Assembly (NCBI RefSeq): GCF_050219315.1
Contig: NZ_CP116939.1
Location: 1,178,001 to 1,242,000 of the forward strand
DNA from: Megasphaera_A sueciensis
GTDB taxonomy: Bacteria > Bacillota > Negativicutes > Veillonellales > Megasphaeraceae
Direction of reading: 5' to 3'
Length of the DNA: 64,000 bases
Position 1 is the stretch's first letter; each line of letters starts with the position of its first letter. Shown here in pieces: positions 60,096-64,000 of the stretch. The position numbers were made by a program, and so were the translations under genes. The notes under the pieces were generated by a model. It was not told the DNA's origin, did not search any database, and was given only the letters and a program-made list of their open reading frames with translations.

Positions 60096-62204
60096 TTACA
60101 GTATCCGGCTGCCTACTTGATATACGATAAAGGTGACGATCCAGGCCACGGCAATTTGAAAGAAGGCGGAAAAAACAGTCCATTTCCAGCTGTGCGATTC
60201 CGAGTGTATCGTCGCCAGCGTAGCGGCACAGGGAATATACAACAGGGAAAACAGCATCATGCAATACGCATTGAGCGGAGTAAACCCTACACTTCCCAGC
60301 GCTCCTGCCAAACTTGTCAGTGCTGCATCGGAGTTAATGTTGAGTCCGTCAAAAAGAACGACAAAGCTGGATACGACAACTTCTTTGGCAGATATCCCGG
60401 CGATAAGCGCTAAGGATATCTGCCAGTATCCCAGACCAATGGGGGCAAAGAACGGCACCAGCCATTTTCCCATAAGGGCGCCATAACTATTGGTCATTTC
60501 TCCGTAGCCGCCGGGGCCAAAGTTGAGAATAAACCACATGAGAATAGAGGCGGCAAAGATAATGGTACCGGCCCGGCTCAGATAGTCCTTGACTTTTTCC
60601 CATACATAAATACCCACAGTACGGCTGCTGGGACGTTTATATTCCGGCAGTTCGATGAGCAGGGCGTTTTCCTGCGTCCGTTTTTCCACAAGGTTCATGC
60701 CCAGTAAGGAAAGAAGAGCTACGACGATTCCGATGATATACATGGAATAGGCCGCCAGCATCGAATTCTGCGGAAAAAACATGCCTGAAAACAGGATATA
60801 AATCGGCAGTCTGGCACTGCAGGACATAAACGGCGTCACGAGCATCGTACGATACCGATCTGTTTTATTTTCCAGTGCCCGTGAGGCCATGATTGCCGGC
60901 ACAGAACAGCCAAAACCCAGTATCATGGGAATAAAAGCACGTCCCGAGAGCCCCAGCCGTTCCATAATGTCATTCATAATGAAGGCAACGCGCGACATAT
61001 AGCCGCTGTCTTCCAAAAAAGCCAGCGTCAAAAACAAGATGCAGATATTGGGCAAGAACGTCAGAATACCGCCTACTCCGGCAATAATTCCTTCGACGAC
61101 CAGCGATATAAGCATATCATTGGCACCGAGCATCGTCAATCCGTTGGTCGCTTGTTCCGATATGACATCCAGTGCTAATTCAAAGTAAGATTTTAAATAG
61201 TCCCCAATATAAAAGGTCAGAAAAAATACGCCGGCCATGATCAGGAGAAATACGGGTATACTCAGCCAGCGGTTGGTCAATATACGATCTGCGTATTCTG
61301 TGGCAGCTACTTTTTCCTCTCGGTTGACGACTACTTCATGGATGATTTCTTCGATAAAATCATATTTTTGATTAATAATATCCGTTTCGTAGCTTCTATC
61401 AATAATATTGGCTTCTTCATCGATCGGATATTTCTTAGTGACCTCCGCATCCTGCTCCAATAGCTTGAGTGCGTGCCAGCGGTGATTGAACATCTGCGGA
61501 TAATGCAGCTTGAGCTGTTCTCTGATTACGTCGATCTTGTCTTCCAGCAAATCACTGTATACCATGGCAAATTCGCTATGATGGTTATGCCGATGCCGGG
61601 TATGGCTGGAATGATCGTGTATAAGCCGGTCCGGATGGACATGATCCCGATGATGAATCGCCGCATGCAGGAGCACGCTTAGTCCGCGCCGCTTCAAAGC
61701 CGATACGGGAATGATAGGAATACCGAGCATTTCCGGCAGCCGGTGCAGATCGATTTCCATGCCCCGATTTTCTACAATATCCATCATGTTGAGTGCCATG
61801 ACAACCGGTTTGCCCAGTTCCAGCAGCTGCAAGGTCAAATACAAATTTCGTTCCAGTGCCGATGCATCTACCACATCAATAATAACATCGACTTCATCGC
61901 TCAATATAAAATTACGTGATACCTGTTCCTCCATGGTATAGGAGGTCAAACTGTATGTTCCGGGCAAATCGACAAGATGTATAGTGACACCGTGATTGAC
62001 AACAGAACCTTCTACTTTCTCTACCGTTACACCCGGCCAGTTAGCCACTTTGAGATTGGCTCCCGTATACGCATTAAATAGTGTCGTTTTACCGCAGTTC
62101 GGATTTCCGATAAACGCCACTGTCAAATCTTTGTGTGTTATGCCATGCCGATAGCGGTGTAAATGCTTGCGTCCTCTCGAGGCATTTGATACATCCTGTT
62201 CCAC
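60096..62204 (-). CDS. feoB: Ferrous iron transporter FeoB (702 aa)
   Basis: The N-terminal G-domain has FIGNPNCGKTTLFNAYTG, DLPGTYSLTSYTMEE and LNMMD. Two Gate domains and about 10 helices follow (GFGCSVPAIMASRALEN; SCSARLPIYILFSG). Between the G-domain and the membrane part there is an unusual His-rich insertion (residues about 185-215; HHRDHVHPDRLIHDH then HTRHRHNHH). A GTG start at 62204 is chosen because AGGAG lies 9 bases upstream; a TTG three codons earlier overlaps feoA. It imports Fe(II) under anaerobic conditions. Confidence 0.94.
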   Translation of the reverse strand: MEQDVSNASRGRKHLHRYRHGITHKDLTVAFIGNPNCGKTTLFNAYTGANLKVANWPGVTVEKVEGSVVNHGVTIHLVDLPGTYSLTSYTMEEQVSRNFILSDEVDVIIDVVDASALERNLYLTLQLLELGKPVVMALNMMDIVENRGMEIDLHRLPEMLGIPIIPVSALKRRGLSVLLHAAIHHRDHVHPDRLIHDHSSHTRHRHNHHSEFAMVYSDLLEDKIDVIREQLKLHYPQMFNHRWHALKLLEQDAEVTKKYPIDEEANIIDRSYETDIINQKYDFIEEIIHEVVVNREEKVAATEYADRILTNRWLSIPVFLLIMAGVFFLTFYIGDYLKSYFELALDVISEQATNGLTMLGANDMLISLVVEGIIAGVGGILTFLPNICILFLTLAFLEDSGYMSRVAFIMNDIMERLGLSGRAFIPMILGFGCSVPAIMASRALENKTDRYRTMLVTPFMSCSARLPIYILFSGMFFPQNSMLAAYSMYIIGIVVALLSLLGMNLVEKRTQENALLIELPEYKRPSSRTVGIYVWEKVKDYLSRAGTIIFAASILMWFILNFGPGGYGEMTNSYGALMGKWLVPFFAPIGLGYWQISLALIAGISAKEVVVSSFVVLFDGLNINSDAALTSLAGALGSVGFTPLNAYCMMLFSLLYIPCAATLATIHSESHSWKWTVFSAFFQIAVAWIVTFIVYQVGSRIL

Positions 62205-62209
62205 TATAT

Positions 62210-62428
62210 TCAACTCCTAACTTGTATATGGCTGGAAATCCCTTTACCGATAGCCAGCCGTGTCCCGCGTACCTTAATAATAAGGGTACCGGCATTTTTA
62301 TTATTCAGAACTGCGATTTTCGTTCCTTTCGTCATACCCAAAGCCTGCAGGCGTTTTTCCATTTTAGTCGGCAAAGACAGTTCTTCTACAAGATAGGTCA
62401 TTCCTACTTTTCCTTGATCCAATGTCAT
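62210..62428 (-). CDS. feoA: FeoA protein (72 aa)
   Basis: This small SH3-like protein (LSLPTKMEKRLQALGMTKGTKIAVLNN, landmark RLQALGMTKG; then VRGTRLAIGKGISSHIQV) assists FeoB. The ATG at 62428 has GGGGGAGG upstream, giving the usual FeoA length; an earlier in-frame start would add ten non-conserved residues. The gap to feoB is 5 bp. No FeoC gene is seen. Confidence 0.9.
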   Translation of the reverse strand: MTLDQGKVGMTYLVEELSLPTKMEKRLQALGMTKGTKIAVLNNKNAGTLIIKVRGTRLAIGKGISSHIQVRS

Positions 62429-62472
62429 TCGTCCGCCCTCCCCCTTTCTCGTCACATCGGCACGCTATCTCC

Positions 62473-63027
62473 TCAGCGTGCGTGCTCGGCTCCGTATGCA
62501 TTGTCGCCGGAGTTTCCTTTTATAGTAAAGAGTGCCAAATACGATACGGCGGTAATGGATTGCACCAGGATTTCCAGATTGTGCAGTCCCAGCACGGGAG
62601 CTGTCAAGCTTCCTATATAGCAGATATACGGTATGGCAAACAACGCCCCGGATTTATTGAAATCATGACAGCGTCTGATACCCAAGGATATTTCTGCCCA
62701 GACAACAGGAATCGTCAATGCGATAAATATAATTGCAAAAACAGCGGCCAGTTCTGGTCGTCCGATAATCAGTGATTCCACAAACTTGCTGTACAGAATC
62801 AAGGAAAACATGATCTGCGCAAAGACAAGGACCAGCGTGCGCAAAATAAAGGGGCGGCGCTGCACCCGTCCGTGAAACGCATAATATTTGGCTTTGAGAT
62901 CCTGCCAATCACGAAAACTCACCGCGTTGTTTTCTCCTACGCGGCCGACCGGCATGGCAAGGCCTTTACGGATTTTGATCGATTGATCCGACCGTTTTTT
63001 TAATTTAATCTTTTTTTCTTGAGACAT
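62473..63027 (-). CDS. DUF805 membrane protein (184 aa)
   Basis: A basic N-terminus (KKIKLKKRSDQSIKIRKG) precedes the DUF805 core: YAFHGRVQRRPFILRTLVL, then several helices and the family motif LGIRRCHDFNKSGALFAIP, ending KGNSGDNAYG. Function is unknown. The first 60 residues are longer than usual. It lies upstream of feoAB on the same strand with a 44-bp gap, but a link to iron is unproven. Confidence 0.88.
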   Translation of the reverse strand: MSQEKKIKLKKRSDQSIKIRKGLAMPVGRVGENNAVSFRDWQDLKAKYYAFHGRVQRRPFILRTLVLVFAQIMFSLILYSKFVESLIIGRPELAAVFAIIFIALTIPVVWAEISLGIRRCHDFNKSGALFAIPYICYIGSLTAPVLGLHNLEILVQSITAVSYLALFTIKGNSGDNAYGAEHAR

Positions 63028-63184
63028 AGTTTCCTCCTAACGGCGCTCAAAAAGCTCGTGCTTATATTTAGTTGTCATAATAATGGTATCATATTCTACG
63101 ATCTTACTCAAATGAATTTGACCGGAAGATATAAATTAAACCATCTTACCGGTTTTATCCGTTCCCGATTACAGCGTATCATGA

Positions 63185-63190
63185 TATAAT
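63185..63190 (+). promoter_or_regulatory. -10 region for the 149-aa gene
   Basis: An extended -10 of the form TGATATAATG lies about 35 bp before the ATG at 63225, with AAAGGAG as ribosome site. A matching -35 is not clear. Confidence 0.45.
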
Positions 63191-63224
63191 GAACGTATCT
63201 TGATTATTTAAAGGAGACTATTAT

Positions 63225-63674
63225 ATGGGAAAACATGTATATACAAATCTGGTGAATTCGGAAGGGATATTCACCTACAATTTTTTCTGTGAATCCATCA
63301 TCAGCAGCTTGCATACCTTGCTGCACATCATGGAACATGCCGAACTGGATCCGCCGGAACAGCTGGCGTCGATTCCTGATATGCTGGCTAAAATGGGTAC
63401 GAACCTCATGCAGGATTATAGTGAAGAAAAAGTGGATCTCGACCGGCTCAAAACGGAAATGGTCGATTTTTATAATGTCGCTTTTGCCGTGAACGAAACC
63501 ATGGTTCCCGTTGTGACACACGGCAGCGATGAACTGCAGTATTACTACTTCGTGTTTGAACAGGGAATCAAAATCATGTTTCCTACCCTGCTCGAAAATA
63601 TTTCTATGGATTTGCCGGAGGGTGTCCGCGCCGATGACTTCATGGATGAAATGATGACCGAGTTTATTCAATAA
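63225..63674 (+). CDS. Hypothetical acidic protein (149 aa)
   Basis: The product is not recognised. It is acidic and predicted mostly helical (TYNFFCESIISSLHTLLHIME; SEEKVDLDRLKTEMVDFYN; DDFMDEMMTEFIQ), with no signal peptide, transmembrane segment or metal-site cluster. The AAGGAG ribosome site, the promoter-like sequence before it and a strong terminator after it support a real single-gene unit. Confidence 0.65.
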   Translation: MGKHVYTNLVNSEGIFTYNFFCESIISSLHTLLHIMEHAELDPPEQLASIPDMLAKMGTNLMQDYSEEKVDLDRLKTEMVDFYNVAFAVNETMVPVVTHGSDELQYYYFVFEQGIKIMFPTLLENISMDLPEGVRADDFMDEMMTEFIQ

Positions 63675-63684
63675 GCATATCCGC

Positions 63685-63740
63685 AAAAAGCGGGTACCTA
63701 TTGCTGCAGCCTGCGCTGCGACAATAGGTACCCGTTTTCT
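63685..63740. terminator. Convergent terminator between the 149-aa gene and uppP
   Basis: CGGGTACCTATTG (63691-63703) pairs exactly with CAATAGGTACCCG (63722-63734) and is followed by TTTTCTTT on the plus strand and by CTTTTT-type sequence on the minus strand. It serves both genes. Confidence 0.85.
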
Positions 63741-63751
63741 TTATATCGCCG

Positions 63752-64000
63752 TTAGTTCAGTACAAAAAAATGCAGGAAAGAAACCAGCGCGACTACAAAC
63801 CGATAATAAGCAAAACTGGCCAAACTGGACTTATTCAAGAATTTGAGGAACCACAGTACCGAGACATACGCCACGGCAAAGGCCACGACAAAGCCGATAG
63901 CGATCATGATCAAATCACCGCCGGCAAGGTCACTCAGATTTTTAAGCAGATCGTAAATACAGGCCACGACCATGACCGGCACAGCGATAATAAAGCAAAA
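63752..64000 (-). CDS. uppP: Undecaprenyl-diphosphatase UppP, C-terminal part only
   Basis: 83 codons are open from the window edge to the stop at 63752. The sequence FCFIIAVPVMVVACIYDLLK followed by hydrophobic helices and FLNKSSLASFAYYRFVVALVS matches the C-terminus of UppP/BacA, which recycles undecaprenyl diphosphate for cell-wall and polysaccharide synthesis. The N-terminal two thirds, with the catalytic motifs, lie outside the window. Confidence 0.82.
   Translation of the reverse strand, partial: FCFIIAVPVMVVACIYDLLKNLSDLAGGDLIMIAIGFVVAFAVAYVSVLWFLKFLNKSSLASFAYYRFVVALVSFLHFFVLN

Overview
The window looks like chromosome from an anaerobic diderm Firmicute of the class Negativicutes, most likely a Megasphaera or close Veillonellaceae relative. 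The inference rests on gene content: outer-membrane polysaccharide export (Wza), an LptD/OstA-like barrel and a heptosyltransferase, combined with Firmicutes-style EcfA1-EcfA2-EcfT-TruA order, a BY-kinase with a PHP-type phosphatase, a reverse rubrerythrin, FeoAB, YitT, and a nickel lactate racemase beside an FAD-linked 2-hydroxyacid (lactate) dehydrogenase. No rRNA, tRNA or CRISPR array was seen. No database search was possible.

Layout. 1-1233: 3'-truncated amino-acid permease (minus). 1254-4232: two phage-like Cro/CI (S24) switches in tandem, each with its own operator family, and a small putative beta-barrel protein between them. 4271-9715: a nest of IS21-family elements; a complete 2589-bp element sits inside the istA of a second one with a 7-bp target duplication, and a third is present as a remnant. 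9780-31545 (all minus): a Wzx/Wzy-type polysaccharide locus. Its genes predict an undecaprenyl-linked di-N-acetylbacillosamine start (PglF, PglE, PglD, PglC), UDP-L-FucNAc synthesis (CapE, CapF, 2-epimerase), galactofuranose supply (Glf), several glycosyltransferases, flippase, polymerase, chain-length protein, tyrosine kinase, export protein and phosphatase. The central part (about 9.8-18.5 kb) is visibly AT-rich, as expected for a horizontally exchanged serotype region.

31925-36676: lactate metabolism (FAD dehydrogenase, larA, a 52-aa membrane peptide, a GntR regulator) followed upstream by ispE. 36937-37851: YitT-family membrane protein. 37873-39514: two tandem 754-bp repeats, each with an identical DUF559 nuclease-like gene bounded by long imperfect palindromes. 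39590-47364: pstSCAB-phoU and phoBR, separated by an IS200-type element and a palindromic repeat. 47551-50830: three envelope genes. 50945-53620: rubrerythrin with an operator-like palindrome, a secreted protein, and a TVP38/DedA-like protein. 53967-59548: a solitary divergent TrpD, a TDT/SLAC1 transporter, truA and the ECF transporter core. 60096-62428: feoAB. 62473-64000: DUF805 protein, an unknown 149-aa protein, and the C-terminus of UppP.

The strongest lead for something undescribed is the family of long palindromic repeats (at least eight sites between 25 and 60 kb, in both orientations) and its tight association with DUF559 genes. A second lead is the pair of Cro/CI modules whose operators also overlap the 3' end of each cro gene and, in one case, lie in front of the permease.
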